From positions 1 to 64,000 of the forward strand of contig SFDG01000003.1 of assembly GCA_004558305.1 (NCBI GenBank): 64,000 nucleotides of DNA. Direction: 5' to 3'. The stretch is from Phocaeicola plebeius. GTDB lineage: Bacteria > Bacteroidota > Bacteroidia > Bacteroidales > Bacteroidaceae. Under the pieces are notes generated by a model that was not told where the DNA came from, ran no database searches, and worked only from the letters and a program-made list of their open reading frames with translations. Made by a program: the position numbers and the translations under genes. Positions within the stretch are counted from its first letter, which is position 1, and each line of letters opens with the position of its first letter. Shown piece after piece: positions 8,401-17,213 of this stretch.

Positions 8401-9075
8401 TTATTTGGATGCACGTTCAATGTACTTGTCGATATCCATCGACTGGTACGAGTTGGCGTACTTGCTCTTGACCTGTTGGTAGGCTTTCACGGCTTCTGCA
8501 TTCTTGCCCAGCTTTTCCAGAATCTGTCCGGCCTGAATCAGGTAGTTGGGGCTGAGGGAAGGACTGTCGGCCTTATCGGCAGCTTTCAGAAGGGTGGCGG
8601 CTGCCTTGTCCAGCTGGCCCATCTGTGCGTAGCAGTTGCCCATCGTGCCCATCAAGGCGGGAGCCACGAAATAGTCGTCGGAACTGAACTTGTCGAGGAA
8701 CTTCACGGCTTCTTCGTACTGGCCCAGCTGTGCATAGCACAATCCGGCATACGCATTGGCCAGGTTACCGGCATCCGTGCTGCTGAATTCGTCGGCAATC
8801 TTCAGGAAGCCTGCATAGCCCAGGCTGTCGCCGTTGAGGGCGGCCTCGAAATTGTCGTTGCTGAAATACTGCTGTCCTTTGAAAAGGGCTTCAGAGGCCT
8901 TCTGGGCCTTGGGTTCGCTGATGAAGTTCTTGTAGCCCAATACGGCACATACGACGACAACAAGGCCGACTACTACACCGAGCATCAGGTTTTTGTACTT
9001 CAAGAAGAATGTTTCAGAGGTTACCAACGCTTCATCTACATTCAAGGGATCTTGGGTGTTCTTTTGTTCTGCCAT
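8401..9075 (-). CDS. Membrane-anchored tetratricopeptide repeat protein
   Basis: A 224-aa protein with a cytoplasmic N-terminus, one membrane helix (about residues 32-48, GVVVGLVVVVCAVLGY) and a C-terminal domain of TPR-like repeats (for example ANAYAGLCYAQLGQYEEAV, then MGNCYAQMGQLDKAAATL and ILEKLGKNAEAVKAYQQV). The topology resembles YfgM/Tol-Pal-associated helper proteins, but the identity is not certain. The TPRs probably face the periplasm and act as a protein-interaction scaffold. First gene of an operon with ribH, divergent from recF. Confidence 0.75.
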   Translation of the reverse strand: MAEQKNTQDPLNVDEALVTSETFFLKYKNLMLGVVVGLVVVVCAVLGYKNFISEPKAQKASEALFKGQQYFSNDNFEAALNGDSLGYAGFLKIADEFSSTDAGNLANAYAGLCYAQLGQYEEAVKFLDKFSSDDYFVAPALMGTMGNCYAQMGQLDKAAATLLKAADKADSPSLSPNYLIQAGQILEKLGKNAEAVKAYQQVKSKYANSYQSMDIDKYIERASK

Positions 9076-9126
9076 TTTATATTACTTTTTTATTGTTTCG
9101 GAAAGATGGATTTTCTTTTCGGCCAG

Positions 9127-9134
9127 CAAAATTA
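9127..9134 (-). promoter_or_regulatory. -7 promoter box for the TPR-ribH operon
   Basis: TAATTTTG on the minus strand matches TAnnTTTG and lies 51 bp before the TPR gene ATG, in the divergent region shared with recF. Confidence 0.5.
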
Positions 9135-9197
9135 GCTTATTTATGTTTATCCACGAAATTTGCGGGCATGTTTTTTTCTCAATCCTGCTTTTATTGC

Positions 9198-9205
9198 TAA
9201 TTTTG
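9198..9205 (+). promoter_or_regulatory. -7 promoter box for recF
   Basis: TAATTTTG ends 22 bp before the recF ATG and matches TAnnTTTG; the implied leader is very short. Confidence 0.5.
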
Positions 9206-9227
9206 TCCCTCAAAACGTGTAAGATTT

Positions 9228-10325
9228 ATGTGGTTGAAGCGCATTTCAATAGTTAACTATAAGAATTTGGAACAGGTGGAGCTGTCGTTTTCCCGGAAGA
9301 TGAACTGTATCATCGGGCATAACGGGATGGGGAAGACCAACCTGATGGATGCTGTGTACTATCTGTCGTTCTGCAAAAGTGCCACGAATCCTATCGACTC
9401 CCAGAATATCCTGCACGACCGGGAATTCTTCGTCATCCAAGGGTTCTATGAAACCGATGACGGAGACCCTGAAGAGATTTACTGCGGACTGAAGCGCAGG
9501 GCCAAGAAGCAGTTCAAGCGGAACAAGAAGGAGTACCAGCGGTTGGCCGACCATATCGGACTGATTCCGCTGGTCATGGTTTCACCCGCCGATTCGTGGC
9601 TCATTGACGGAGGAAGTGAAGAACGGCGGCGGTTCATGGATGTCGTCATTTCGCAGTACGACCGCGAATACCTGGAGGCATTGATCCGCTACAACAAGGC
9701 ATTGCAGCAACGCAACACGTTGCTGAAGGCGGATATGGAGCCGGAACCGGAGCTGATGCTGGTGTGGGAAGAAATGATGGCGCAGACGGGCCGCCGCGTC
9801 TATGAGGGCAGAAAGGCCTTTATCGAGGAATTCATCCCGATTTTCCAGTCGTATTATTCCTATATTTCCCAGGACCGTGAGCAGGTGAGCCTGATGTATG
9901 AGTCGCATGCTGAACGGGGGGACTTGGCTGCGCTGTTGCTGGAATGCCGTCAGCGGGACCGTATTCTGGGCTATACAACGCGGGGTATCCACAAGGATGA
10001 CCTGCAGATGCTCTTGGGCGACTTCCCAATCAAACGCGAGGGGTCGCAGGGGCAGAACAAGACGTATCTCATTGCCCTGAAGCTGGCGCAGTTTGAATTC
10101 CTGAAGCGGACGGGCAGCCGCACCACGCCGTTGGTGCTGCTCGATGACATTTTTGACAAGTTAGATGCTTCGCGTGTCGAGCAGATTGTGAAGTTAGTGG
10201 CCGGCGACAGTTTCGGACAGATTTTTGTCACCGATACGAACCGTGACCACTTGGACAAGATTCTGCAGAAGATAGAAGGGGATTATCGGCTGTTTAAGGT
10301 GGAAGACGGTAAGGTGGTGGAATAG
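9228..10325 (+). CDS. recF: DNA replication and repair protein RecF
   Basis: SMC-like ATPase that helps load RecA at gaps in single-stranded DNA. 365 aa. The Walker A motif GHNGMGKT is at residues 30-37, the family segment REGSQGQNKTY near 265-275, and the Walker B region PLVLLDDIFDKLD near 302-314 with FVTDTNRDHL following. It stands alone rather than next to dnaA/dnaN. The convergent gene after it is a DUF721 (DciA-like) protein, a family often found beside recF in other phyla. Confidence 0.95.
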   Translation: MWLKRISIVNYKNLEQVELSFSRKMNCIIGHNGMGKTNLMDAVYYLSFCKSATNPIDSQNILHDREFFVIQGFYETDDGDPEEIYCGLKRRAKKQFKRNKKEYQRLADHIGLIPLVMVSPADSWLIDGGSEERRRFMDVVISQYDREYLEALIRYNKALQQRNTLLKADMEPEPELMLVWEEMMAQTGRRVYEGRKAFIEEFIPIFQSYYSYISQDREQVSLMYESHAERGDLAALLLECRQRDRILGYTTRGIHKDDLQMLLGDFPIKREGSQGQNKTYLIALKLAQFEFLKRTGSRTTPLVLLDDIFDKLDASRVEQIVKLVAGDSFGQIFVTDTNRDHLDKILQKIEGDYRLFKVEDGKVVE

Positions 10326-10340
10326 TTGTGTGCAACTATT
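10321..10340. terminator. Short hairpin after recF
   Basis: AATAGTTG and CAACTATT form a perfect 8-bp stem with loop TGTG, overlapping the recF stop codon. A second small hairpin (ACCCT...AGGGT, 10352-10370) follows. They lie in the 52-bp gap between convergent recF and the DUF721 gene. Confidence 0.4.
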
Positions 10341-10377
10341 TGTGGATGAAACACCCTCCTACAGTAGGGTCTTTCGA

Positions 10378-10668
10378 TTACCTGAAGACGATGTCCGTGA
10401 TGACCTGTGCTCCGACCTTATCGTTCAGATTGCGGACCAGCAACGTGCGGCCCAGCAGCAGCTCTTGCCGCAGGACTGACGAGGTGAGGTGCACGTAGAG
10501 GGTCTGGTTCTTGATGTACAGGTTCGAGGTGTAGCGGGCGACACCGGGACCTACCACTTCCTTCCATGCCTCGATCAGACGATATTGGTTGAGTGGTGTT
10601 TCCAGCCCTTCCTGACGGAGAAAACGCATCAGGATATCTCGCAACGGTTCTGTATTGCTTTTCTTCAT
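10378..10668 (-). CDS. DUF721 (DciA-like) protein
   Basis: A 96-aa protein whose region LRDILMRFLRQEGLETPLNQYRL, then EAWKEVVGPGVARYT and LYVHLTSSVLRQELL, matches the DUF721 family. Family members such as DciA load the replicative helicase. This version is short and consists of little more than the conserved domain. The ATG at 10668 overlaps the stop of the formyl-THF cyclo-ligase by 4 nt; a longer in-frame start would lie inside that gene. Last gene of the leftward operon. Confidence 0.82.
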   Translation of the reverse strand: MKKSNTEPLRDILMRFLRQEGLETPLNQYRLIEAWKEVVGPGVARYTSNLYIKNQTLYVHLTSSVLRQELLLGRTLLVRNLNDKVGAQVITDIVFR

Positions 10669-11243
10669 GGCTGTTGGGGAAGGATAGTGGGTATGCTGAT
10701 TCGTCCTTCTTCCGTCCACACTTCGTGCATGGACAGGTCGAAAGGTTCGGTGGGGACACACGGAAAAATCTGGAAACCAAAGCAGATGCCGATACGGTAG
10801 GCGGCTGTCAGGCGGGGCAGGAGGCGGTCGTAGTAGCCTTTGCCGCGTCCCAGCCGGTGGCCGAGGGTATCGAATGCCATGCCGGGGACAAGGGCCACGT
10901 CTATCTGCCCATAGTCGCTGAAGAGCGGACCGGTAGGTTCCTTGATGCCGAACGCACCGGTCTGCAGGTCCTGTCGCCCCGTGTAGCGGCGCAGCTCCAG
11001 TTCGTTTCCTTTCACCACGGGCAGCAGGAGGATTTTTTCGTCTTTCCACCGCTCTATCCACTCCTGGGTCTGCACTTCGTCGGGCAAGGCGGCATACGCC
11101 AGTACCGTACGGGCCTGACGGAAGACCGTCTGGTCTTCCAGTCCGCTAAGCAAACTGGAAGACCACCGAGTAAGCTGAAGGGGCGGATAGCACTTTTTCA
11201 GTAGCCGTATCGACGCACGCAATTGCTTTTTCGCTTCTTTCAT
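10665..11243 (-). CDS. 5-formyltetrahydrofolate cyclo-ligase
   Basis: ATP-dependent conversion of 5-formyl-THF to 5,10-methenyl-THF. The 192-aa sequence has the conserved N-terminus (KKQLRASIRLLKKC), VALVPGMAFDTLGHRLGRGKGYYDR (nucleotide/substrate-binding signature near residue 120-145) and IGICFGFQI. The start at 11243 is required to include the conserved first helix, which means the gene overlaps the end of the S41 protease gene by 98 nt in a different frame. Confidence 0.9.
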   Translation of the reverse strand: MKEAKKQLRASIRLLKKCYPPLQLTRWSSSLLSGLEDQTVFRQARTVLAYAALPDEVQTQEWIERWKDEKILLLPVVKGNELELRRYTGRQDLQTGAFGIKEPTGPLFSDYGQIDVALVPGMAFDTLGHRLGRGKGYYDRLLPRLTAAYRIGICFGFQIFPCVPTEPFDLSMHEVWTEEGRISIPTILPQQP

Positions 11244-12903
11244 CGGTCGCGGGTTTTTCAGGTTCTTCTGCTGGAGCTTTCGGGAAGGAAGTGCCGCTTT
11301 TCAGTACTTCAAGGGCCTTCTGGACCGTCTTGTCGGTCTGGTTCAGGTACTGAAGATAAGCCTCCTTGCCCAGCATGTTGTAGACGATGTTACCGTACAG
11401 GCTTTGCTCGAAGAGGGTCTTCGACTGGTACAACAGGTTGTTGCGCCGCTTCAGTCCCTTGCTTTCGGCGTAGGTGGCGAAAAGGTTCAGCAGGTTCTGC
11501 TTTTTCAGGTATTTCACCAATTCCTCCGAAGTCTTGAAGGCCTGCAGCTCATTGCGGTGATGGTCGGTGTATTCGAAGGTATAACGGACAATCAGTCCGC
11601 GGGTAGCGGCCATGCGGAAATATGAAGTCATGCCGGTGGTGTCCTGCGGGACGAAAATGTCGGGCATGATGCCGCCGCCGCCATAGACGGGTCGTCCCAG
11701 TTCCGTATAGTACAGGTCAGTGGTGTTCTGCTTGATGCTGTCGGCCGAGAAAAACTCCCCGTGCTCGTAGCGGGTAATCAGGTCCATTTCGTAGTCTTCG
11801 TCGTTCCCCTTGTCATACGGCTTCTGGATGCAGCGTCCTGATGGCGTATAGTAGCGGGCAATGGTCAGGCGGATGGCAGAACCGTCGCTGAATTCGATGG
11901 GTTGCTGTACCAGCCCTTTTCCGAACGACCGCCGTCCGACGATGGTGCCGCGGTCATTGTCCTGGATGGCACCGGCAAAGATTTCGCTGGCCGAGGCAGA
12001 TCCTTCGTCGACCAGCACCACCAACGGCAGTTTCTGGTTGCTGCCCGTACCGTTCGAATGGTAGTCCCTGCGAGGCTCTTTCCGTCCTTCGGTATAGACA
12101 ATGAGGCGATGGTTCGGCAAAAACTCATTGACCATCTGGATGGCAGCCGCCATGTAACCTCCCGTATTGCCGCGCAGGTCCACTATCAGCCCCTCGCAGT
12201 CTGCCTGGTTCAGCTTGGCCAGTGCAATCAGCAGTTCTGTGTAGGTCGTCTCGCCGAATTTCGTCACGTTCACATACCCGAACTTGCCGTCGATCAGGTA
12301 TGCCGTGTCGATGCTGCGGGTCGGGATGTCCCCGCGGATGACAGTGAAATGCAGCAGCTCTTTCTCGCCCGGACGGTAGACACCCAGCTTCACCTGGGTA
12401 CCTTTCTCTCCTTTCAGCCGACGCATGGCTTCGTTGTTGTTGACGATTTTTCCCACGAAAACCGAGTCGTCGATTTCCACGATACGGTCGCCGGCCAGCA
12501 GACCCACCTTTTCGGAGGGGCCTCCTTCCACGACGCTGTTCACATGGATGGTGTCGTCCTGGATGGTAAACTGGATGCCCACGCCGCTGAAGCTGCCCTT
12601 CAGTTCAGCATTGACCGCCTGCAGGTCCTTGGCCGGAATGTAGGAAGAATGTGGGTCCAGTTCGGAGAGAATGAGGGGCATGGCTTCTTCCACCAGGTCG
12701 GTCATTTTCACGGTGTCGACATATTGGTCGTCGATGATGCGCAGCAAGGCATTCAGCTTGTTCGATGAAGTATTGATGATGCCCAGCTTGTTCCCGGAAA
12801 AATGATGGGCATAGAAAGTGCCGACGACGATGCCCGCCACCACACACACGGCCATCAGAAAAGGAATGAACCGGTTCTTCTTGTTGTTATTGTTCGCTGT
12901 CAT
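11146..12903 (-). CDS. S41 family C-terminal processing protease
   Basis: A periplasmic serine protease of the Ctp/Prc family. A single N-terminal membrane anchor (about residues 13-30) is followed by a helical region, a PDZ domain (about 105-190, with GGPSEKVGLLAGDRIVEID) and the S41 catalytic core: the Ser in the GSASASEIFAGAIQ segment (about 301-314) and Lys in RSFGKGLVQQ (about 329). 585 aa. The C-terminal 30 or so residues are Pro/Glu/Ala-rich, look unconserved and overlap the next gene by 98 nt, suggesting a lost stop codon. It overlaps the dCMP deaminase gene by 17 nt. Confidence 0.92.
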   Translation of the reverse strand: MTANNNNKKNRFIPFLMAVCVVAGIVVGTFYAHHFSGNKLGIINTSSNKLNALLRIIDDQYVDTVKMTDLVEEAMPLILSELDPHSSYIPAKDLQAVNAELKGSFSGVGIQFTIQDDTIHVNSVVEGGPSEKVGLLAGDRIVEIDDSVFVGKIVNNNEAMRRLKGEKGTQVKLGVYRPGEKELLHFTVIRGDIPTRSIDTAYLIDGKFGYVNVTKFGETTYTELLIALAKLNQADCEGLIVDLRGNTGGYMAAAIQMVNEFLPNHRLIVYTEGRKEPRRDYHSNGTGSNQKLPLVVLVDEGSASASEIFAGAIQDNDRGTIVGRRSFGKGLVQQPIEFSDGSAIRLTIARYYTPSGRCIQKPYDKGNDEDYEMDLITRYEHGEFFSADSIKQNTTDLYYTELGRPVYGGGGIMPDIFVPQDTTGMTSYFRMAATRGLIVRYTFEYTDHHRNELQAFKTSEELVKYLKKQNLLNLFATYAESKGLKRRNNLLYQSKTLFEQSLYGNIVYNMLGKEAYLQYLNQTDKTVQKALEVLKSGTSFPKAPAEEPEKPATDERSEKAIACVDTATEKVLSAPSAYSVVFQFA

Positions 12904-13363
12904 GTTGATCGTTGGGATTAAGGTACACTAATTCGATATTGGCTCGCTGCAGGAGGTTCAGTCCGTCTTCCAGCCGGTATTTCTCGGCAAAGACAACGCG
13001 CTTGATGCCTGCCTGTATAATCAGTTTGGCACATTCGATGCAGGGAGAGGCGGTCACGTAGAGGGTCGCCCCTTCGCTGCTGTTGTTCGACCGGGCGATT
13101 TTGGTGATGGCATTGGCCTCCGCATGGAGTACATACGGCTTGGTGACGCCCAGTTCGTCTTCGCACACATTCTCGAAGCCCGAAGGGGTGCCGTTGTAGC
13201 CGTCGGAAATGATCATTTTTTCTTTGACGATAAGGGCCCCCACCTTGCGGCGTTGGCAGTAGGAGTTTTCTGCCCATATACCTGCCATGTGCATATAGCG
13301 GCGGTCTAGTATCTCTTGTTTATAGTCTGTTGCTTCCATGTGGTTGGGTTTACTTTTGTCCAT
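12887..13363 (-). CDS. dCMP deaminase family protein
   Basis: Zinc-dependent cytidine/deoxycytidylate deaminase fold, predicted to convert dCMP to dUMP for dTTP synthesis. The zinc site is complete: HAEAN (about residues 80-84, with the catalytic Glu) and SPCIEC (about 106-111). 158 aa, normal for a ComE-type dCMP deaminase. The start at 13363 overlaps the lipoprotein gene by 14 nt; an internal Met (13339) would leave a 10-bp gap and is also plausible. Confidence 0.87.
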   Translation of the reverse strand: MDKSKPNHMEATDYKQEILDRRYMHMAGIWAENSYCQRRKVGALIVKEKMIISDGYNGTPSGFENVCEDELGVTKPYVLHAEANAITKIARSNNSSEGATLYVTASPCIECAKLIIQAGIKRVVFAEKYRLEDGLNLLQRANIELVYLNPNDQHDSEQ

Positions 13364-13829
13364 GATTCAGTTGCAGGTATTTGGCTTTTTCGCTGTTGGT
13401 CAGGTGAAGCAGCTTGCTGTTGCCTTGGTAGAGGGTGCTTTTCTGCAGGAATTCGATGAATTCCTTGTTGTGTCCTGTCAGCGGAGAAGCCTGCACATTG
13501 CGGAACGACACGCTCCGGTCGTCGGGATTGGCTTGCCATTGTCCGGTGTAGGTACCGTTCTGTATCTTCCCCTCGAACGATCCGTCATCCTTGAACTGCA
13601 AAGAGAATTGTTGGATGACGGAGAGCACATCGGTCTTTCCGCCGTTGACGGGCACTCCTGCATCTTTCGACAGGTTGCCCCAGTTGAAGTTGGTGTAGTA
13701 GTCCACTACGTACCATGTACCGCTGCAGAAAATTTCGTCGATGTCGTCCTTCTGGTTGCAGCCGCTCAGCAGTCCTGCCAGCAAGAGCAGTCCGGCAGCA
13801 CAATAGGTTTTCAGTAACTGGATGTTCAT
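13350..13829 (-). CDS. Predicted lipoprotein, probably DUF4847 family
   Basis: A 159-aa exported protein with a lipoprotein signal: hydrophobic stretch then LLSGC (lipobox, Cys at about residue 24). The mature part starts with acidic residues, followed by GTWYVVDYYTNFNWG, and has a predicted lipocalin-like beta pattern (TYTGQWQANPDDRSVSF). It resembles a Bacteroidales-restricted lipoprotein family (DUF4847, from memory). Function unknown. It overlaps the M3 peptidase stop by 4 nt and is part of the tight leftward operon. Confidence 0.7.
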   Translation of the reverse strand: MNIQLLKTYCAAGLLLLAGLLSGCNQKDDIDEIFCSGTWYVVDYYTNFNWGNLSKDAGVPVNGGKTDVLSVIQQFSLQFKDDGSFEGKIQNGTYTGQWQANPDDRSVSFRNVQASPLTGHNKEFIEFLQKSTLYQGNSKLLHLTNSEKAKYLQLNHGQK

Positions 13830-15868
13830 GATTGGATTCCGTTTCGTTTCAGTAATGCATCAATGGTAGGCTCTTGGCCCCGGAAGCGTTTGTAGAGGGT
13901 CATGGGATGTTCGGTGCCTCCCTTCGAGAGAATGTTCTCCCGGAACGAGCGGGCCACCTCCTGATTGAAGATGCCCTTTTCCTGGAAGACAGAGAAAGCA
14001 TCGGCGTCCAGCACTTCCGCCCACTTGTAACTGTAATAGCCTGCCGCATAACCGCCCGACATGATGTGGCCGAACTGTACGCTCATGCAGGTTCCCTCTG
14101 CAGACGGCAGGACTTGTGCCCGTTGCCAGGCTTTCCGTTCGTACCGGCTGACCTCTCCGTCGAAATCGGAGCAGCGGGTGTACCAGGCCATGTCGAGCAG
14201 TCCGAAGCTGACCTGGCGGAGACAGGCATAGGCCACGTTGAAGTTCGAGGCATCGACGATGCGCCGCACCAGCTCTTCCGGCAACGGATCGCCGGTTTCA
14301 TAATGGCAGGCGAACGTATGCAGGAACTCCTTCTCCAAGGCAAAATTCTCCATAATCTGCGACGGCAGTTCCACAAAATCCCAATAGACATTGGTGCCGC
14401 TCATGCTCTGGAAACGGGTGTTGGCAAACATTCCGTGCAAGGCATGGCCGAACTCATGGAGGAAGGTATTGACTTCTCCGAACGTGAGCAGGGCCGGTTT
14501 GTCGGCTGTCGGCCGGGTGAAGTTCATCGTGACAGACACGTGCGGACGATGGTTGGTCCCCGTACTGTCCGTCCATTGTTCCTGATAACTGGTCATCCAG
14601 GCTCCCGACCGCTTGCCCGCCCGTGGGTGGAAATCGGTGTAGAGCACGGCCAAGTAAGTGCCGTCTGCTTCCCGTACTTCATAGGCCTGCACGTCCGGAT
14701 GATAGACCGGGATGTCCTTGTTCTCGTGGAAGGTGATGCCATACAGGCGGGTGGCCAGTCCGAACACCCCTTCCTTCACGCGGCTCAGTTCGAAGTACGG
14801 GCGCAGTGCTTCTTCGTCGTAGCTGAACTTGCGCTGCTTCAGCTGTTGGGAATAGAAGGCGAAGTCCCAGGGCATCAGCGTGAAATCCTCTCCTTCGGTT
14901 TCGCGGGCCAGGCGGGCGACTTCCTCAACCTCCTGCAGGGCGGTGGGAGTGTAGGCATCGAGCAGCTGGTCCAGCAGACGATATACATGAGCGGTATCTT
15001 CTGCCATGCGCTTGCGAAGGACATAATCGGCATAGTCGGTGAAGCCCAACAGTACGGCCAACTGCCGGCGCAGATTGACCAACTGTTTCACAATGTCGCA
15101 GTTGTCCAGTTCGTCTCCGTGGCAGCACTGGGTATTATAGGCCATGTACAGCTCTTTCCGCAATTCCCTGCATGCGCTGTACTTCAGGAAAGGCTGGTAG
15201 CTCGGGGCATGAAGGGTGAAAACCCATCCCTCCTTGTCCCGCTCCTGCGCAGCCAGTGCCGCTGCCTCGCGTGCACTGTCGGGCAGTCCCTTGAGTTGCT
15301 CTTCATCGGTGAGGTGCAACTCATACTTGTTGGTCTCTTTCAGATGGTTCTGGGAAAAACGCAGCGTGAGTGTACTGAGTTCGGCGGTCAGCCGGCGGAA
15401 CACGGCCTTGTCTTCGTCCGAGAGCGTCGCTCCGTTCCGGCGGAATCCGTCGTAGGTGTTTTCCAGCAGCTGGCTTTCCTCGGATGTCAGCGACAGGCTT
15501 TCCCGCTGCTCGTATACCGTGCGGATGCGTTCGAACAGCTGCACGTTCAGCGTAATGTTGTTGCTGTGCTCCGACAGTTCGGGCATCATCTTTTCCGCTA
15601 CCGCCTCCAGTTCATCGTTCGTTTCTGCGCTGAGCAGGTTGAACAAGACAGTCGTTACCCGGTTCAGCAACTGGCCGGCTTCGGCCAATGCTACGACGGT
15701 ATTGTCGAAGGTCGGTGCGTCCGGATTGTTGATGATGGCAGCGATTTCCTCGTCTTCCTGCCGCATGGCTTCCCGCAGGGCCGGTTCATAATCGGCCGTT
15801 TGGATAAGCGGAAAAGGGATGGTTCCGTGCGGAGTGGTATAATGGGGTGTCAATAAAGCGTTTTGCAT
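13826..15868 (-). CDS. M3 family metallopeptidase (oligopeptidase A/Dcp-like, no signal peptide)
   Basis: A zinc peptidase of the thimet oligopeptidase/dipeptidyl carboxypeptidase family, about 680 aa. The zinc site is in FLHEFGHALHGM (HEFGH), with a downstream Glu, and the conserved GGYAAGYYSYKWAEVLDADAF near the C-terminus forms the substrate cleft. The ATG at 15868 was chosen because the sequence from there (QNALLTPHYTTPHGTIPF) matches family N-termini, while the longer frame overlaps the Crp gene. It has no signal peptide and is likely cytoplasmic, unlike the paralogue at 48840-50987. Confidence 0.92.
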   Translation of the reverse strand: MQNALLTPHYTTPHGTIPFPLIQTADYEPALREAMRQEDEEIAAIINNPDAPTFDNTVVALAEAGQLLNRVTTVLFNLLSAETNDELEAVAEKMMPELSEHSNNITLNVQLFERIRTVYEQRESLSLTSEESQLLENTYDGFRRNGATLSDEDKAVFRRLTAELSTLTLRFSQNHLKETNKYELHLTDEEQLKGLPDSAREAAALAAQERDKEGWVFTLHAPSYQPFLKYSACRELRKELYMAYNTQCCHGDELDNCDIVKQLVNLRRQLAVLLGFTDYADYVLRKRMAEDTAHVYRLLDQLLDAYTPTALQEVEEVARLARETEGEDFTLMPWDFAFYSQQLKQRKFSYDEEALRPYFELSRVKEGVFGLATRLYGITFHENKDIPVYHPDVQAYEVREADGTYLAVLYTDFHPRAGKRSGAWMTSYQEQWTDSTGTNHRPHVSVTMNFTRPTADKPALLTFGEVNTFLHEFGHALHGMFANTRFQSMSGTNVYWDFVELPSQIMENFALEKEFLHTFACHYETGDPLPEELVRRIVDASNFNVAYACLRQVSFGLLDMAWYTRCSDFDGEVSRYERKAWQRAQVLPSAEGTCMSVQFGHIMSGGYAAGYYSYKWAEVLDADAFSVFQEKGIFNQEVARSFRENILSKGGTEHPMTLYKRFRGQEPTIDALLKRNGIQS

Positions 15869-15875
15869 ATCGTTA

Positions 15876-16586
15876 TCATTCTTGTTCGTCAATAGTGTTC
15901 GCCTGGTGGGCGACGGCATAGTGGGTCAAAGCTTCCACTTCGGGTATCAGGATGGCCTTCCGGCTCAACTTGGCCAGTCCTTTCAGCTGGTACTCGTTCA
16001 GCACCTTCGACACGTTGATGCGGGTTTCTCCGATCAGTGCCGCCAAGTCTTCCATACGGATGCGCAATGTCTTGCTCCCAGTAGGCCGCTGGCAACGGAG
16101 GAGCAGGAAATTATTGATTTTCTCGTAAATGTCCCTGCCATGCGCATTCCAGGTCCTTTCCTGGACGGCTTGTGCCCGGTTGCTGAGCAAATTGAGGACA
16201 TTGAGCTGGAAAATGGGATATTTCGCCAATACCGTCAGGATGTACGATTTGTTGATGGCCACCACGTTTACATCTGTATGTGCGAAGTAAGAGGCCGTAT
16301 GGCGGGTGTGCATGCCATAGAGGGAATAAGGCTCGATGATGAGGGGGGCTTCCAGTTCTTCACCCAGCACAAACCCGCATTCGCTGTCCTCCCGTTCGGC
16401 TGTCAGACTCCCGTCCAGCAGGAAAAGTAGTTGGTTGCACGGTGTCCCTTGCTGGAGCAGACAGGTGCCTGCCTTATGGTTTTGGAAATGCAACTTTACC
16501 TTTTCCAGGATATGCGTCAGGTCGTTCGTACATAATCCTTGGAACAGAGGCAGCTGCAAAAGTTTATCGTACATCGTTACGTTCAT
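15876..16586 (-). CDS. Crp/Fnr family transcriptional regulator
   Basis: A 236-aa regulator with an N-terminal cyclic-nucleotide-binding-like beta roll (about residues 15-120) and a C-terminal winged helix-turn-helix (about 150-220, with LAALIGETRINVSKVLNEY as recognition region). No Cys cluster for an Fe-S centre is seen, so it is not a classical Fnr. The ligand is unknown. It precedes the M3 peptidase by 7 bp and is probably the first gene of the operon running down to DUF721. Confidence 0.85.
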   Translation of the reverse strand: MNVTMYDKLLQLPLFQGLCTNDLTHILEKVKLHFQNHKAGTCLLQQGTPCNQLLFLLDGSLTAEREDSECGFVLGEELEAPLIIEPYSLYGMHTRHTASYFAHTDVNVVAINKSYILTVLAKYPIFQLNVLNLLSNRAQAVQERTWNAHGRDIYEKINNFLLLRCQRPTGSKTLRIRMEDLAALIGETRINVSKVLNEYQLKGLAKLSRKAILIPEVEALTHYAVAHQANTIDEQE

Positions 16587-16609
16587 AGGTGAATTGTTAA
16601 TTTAACAGG

Positions 16610-16617
16610 CAAAGGTA
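16610..16617 (-). promoter_or_regulatory. -7 promoter box for the Crp-like operon
   Basis: TACCTTTG on the minus strand lies 23 bp upstream of the Crp-like gene ATG and matches TAnnTTTG. Confidence 0.6.
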
Positions 16618-16727
16618 GGCATAAAAAATGACAGCACAAGGCATTTCACGTTTTTTGTAAAATCATGAAGCTATTTTGTGCGGGAAAGTGTCGTTCCTTT
16701 GCCTGAACGGCTTCGTCCCATGACACG

Positions 16728-17201
16728 TCATTCGTGGTGGTAAGGCCCATTGTGAAGGATGGTCATGGCCCGGTAGAACTGTTCGACGAAGATGAGGCGG
16801 ATCATTTGGTGGGAGAATGTCATCTTCGACAGGGAAATCTTCTCCTGCGCGGCGGCATAGACGGAAGGGGCAAACCCATAAGGGCCTCCGATGATGAAGA
16901 CCAGCCGTTTGGCGACGGTGTGCATTTTCTTTTCGATCCAGTGGGCAAACTCGACCGAACGGAACTCTTTCCCGTGTTCGTCGAGCAGGACCACCGTATC
17001 GCCAGGCTGCAAGGCCTTCAGAATAAGTTCGGCTTCCTTTTCCTTCTGCTGCTCCATACTCAGGCTTTTGGTGTTCTTCAGTTCGGGAATGACCTCCATA
17101 TCGAACGAGGCATAATGCCTCGCCCGTTCCAGATAGTCACCGATGGCAGAGATGTAATGCTTTTCGACGGTTTTCCCTACTACTAACAGACAGAATTTCA
17201 T
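16728..17201 (-). CDS. rlmH: 23S rRNA pseudouridine-1915 N3-methyltransferase
   Basis: SPOUT-family methyltransferase that methylates pseudouridine 1915 in helix 69 of 23S rRNA. 157 aa, typical length. Characteristic segments are VVLLDEHGKEFRSVEFAHWI, the SAM-binding knot FIIGGPYGF, and the C-terminal SLSKMTFSHQMIRLIFVEQFYRA. It follows the sigma/beta-barrel pair by 12 bp. Confidence 0.95.
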   Translation of the reverse strand: MKFCLLVVGKTVEKHYISAIGDYLERARHYASFDMEVIPELKNTKSLSMEQQKEKEAELILKALQPGDTVVLLDEHGKEFRSVEFAHWIEKKMHTVAKRLVFIIGGPYGFAPSVYAAAQEKISLSKMTFSHQMIRLIFVEQFYRAMTILHNGPYHHE

Positions 17202-17213
17202 AACGCTTTCTTT

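Noticed and set aside
13874..15856. 660-aa plus-strand open frame
   Set aside because: Antisense shadow of the M3 peptidase gene; no recognisable motif, while the minus frame has a full zinc site.
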